DNA of 49,259 bases from Streptomyces sp. MS191 (GTDB lineage: Bacteria > Actinomycetota > Actinomycetes > Streptomycetales > Streptomycetaceae), in contig NZ_RDBI01000035.1 of the NCBI RefSeq assembly GCF_008042125.1, positions 11,405 through 60,663 on the forward strand, read 5' to 3'. The translations under genes and the position numbers were made by a program. Below, piece by piece: positions 49,186-49,259 of the stretch. The notes under the pieces were generated by a model. The model was not told the DNA's origin. It did no database searches and worked only from the letters and a program-made list of their open reading frames with translations. Each line of letters begins with the position of its first letter. Position 1 is the first letter of the stretch.

Positions 49186-49211
49186 GGAGCTGCCTTTCGG
49201 GCTCGGGATTC

Positions 49212-49259
49212 CGGGACTTCGGGACTTCGGGACGTCGGGACGTCGGGACGGGAGGACGG
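49212..49259. repeat. Octanucleotide tandem repeat at the window edge
   Basis: Five 8-bp units, CGGGACTT twice, CGGGACGT twice and CGGGACGG once (49212-49251), are followed by GAGGACGG. The array may continue beyond the window. It lies just upstream of the DJ-1 gene, 27 bp from its start, so it could affect that promoter. Confidence 0.75.

Noticed and set aside
1..49259. CRISPR arrays, tRNA, rRNA, transposases or prophage genes
   Set aside because: No regularly spaced direct repeats, cloverleaf-like tRNA sequences, rRNA cores, transposase or integrase motifs were seen.

Overview
The window is very GC-rich, its codons mostly end in G or C, many starts are GTG, and cistrons overlap at ATGA or GTGA. 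The gene content is typical of Streptomyces: a conservon signalling operon, a hopanoid operon, STM4011-STM4015 family genes, and a c-di-AMP riboswitch in front of a LysM-M23 peptidase. From memory, the order idi, CDF exporter, glycopolymer genes, hopanoid genes resembles the SCO675x-SCO677x region of S. coelicolor. I could not run a database search.

Layout. Positions 1-2613 hold a scrambled conservon on the minus strand (cvnA fragments, cvnB, cvnC, cvnD and a GAF protein). Positions 2701-8354 hold a plus-strand trio: a CCA/poly(A)-type nucleotidyltransferase, an unrecognised protein with a frameshift, and a large membrane protein with a Lon-like domain and a beta-propeller tail. Positions 8415-11667 carry an MBL-fold hydrolase, a Leu/Glu-type dehydrogenase and a TetR regulator, with a TetR-type operator between the first two. 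Positions 12009-17339 are the five-gene STM4015-4014-4013-4012-4011 operon, which contains two radical SAM enzymes and has no function known to me. An SGNH hydrolase, the riboswitch-controlled M23 peptidase, a PTP-like phosphatase and a DUF6126/XRE-cupin pair follow.

From 34546 down to 21540 runs one minus-strand hopanoid operon: leader ORF, hpnC, hpnD, mini-ORF, hpnE, polyprenyl synthase, shc, hpnG, hpnH, ispG, dxs, hpnO. It combines C5 precursor supply (dxs, ispG), prenyl elongation, squalene formation (HpnC/D/E), cyclisation (Shc) and side-chain building (HpnH/G/O). As assembled, shc is broken. From 42649 down to 35621 runs a seven-gene operon that looks like CDP-polyol and glycopolymer synthesis with TagGH-type export. 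The right end has a CDF zinc exporter with a Zur-like box, a methyltransferase-GNAT fusion, idi, an anti-sigma-type ATPase, an HdeD-like protein, an enoyl-CoA hydratase and a DJ-1/PfpI protein.

Two points matter most to a reader. First, three separate places (1-476, 2255-2613, 28727-29249) contain inverted fold-back copies of neighbouring or related coding sequence that destroy genes. This may be an assembly or amplification artefact, but it could be real rearrangement. Second, the least described systems are the nucleotidyltransferase/Lon-like/propeller trio, the STM4011-4015 operon, and the polyol-phosphate operon built around a glycerol-1-phosphate-dehydrogenase-like enzyme and two CDP-alcohol transferases.
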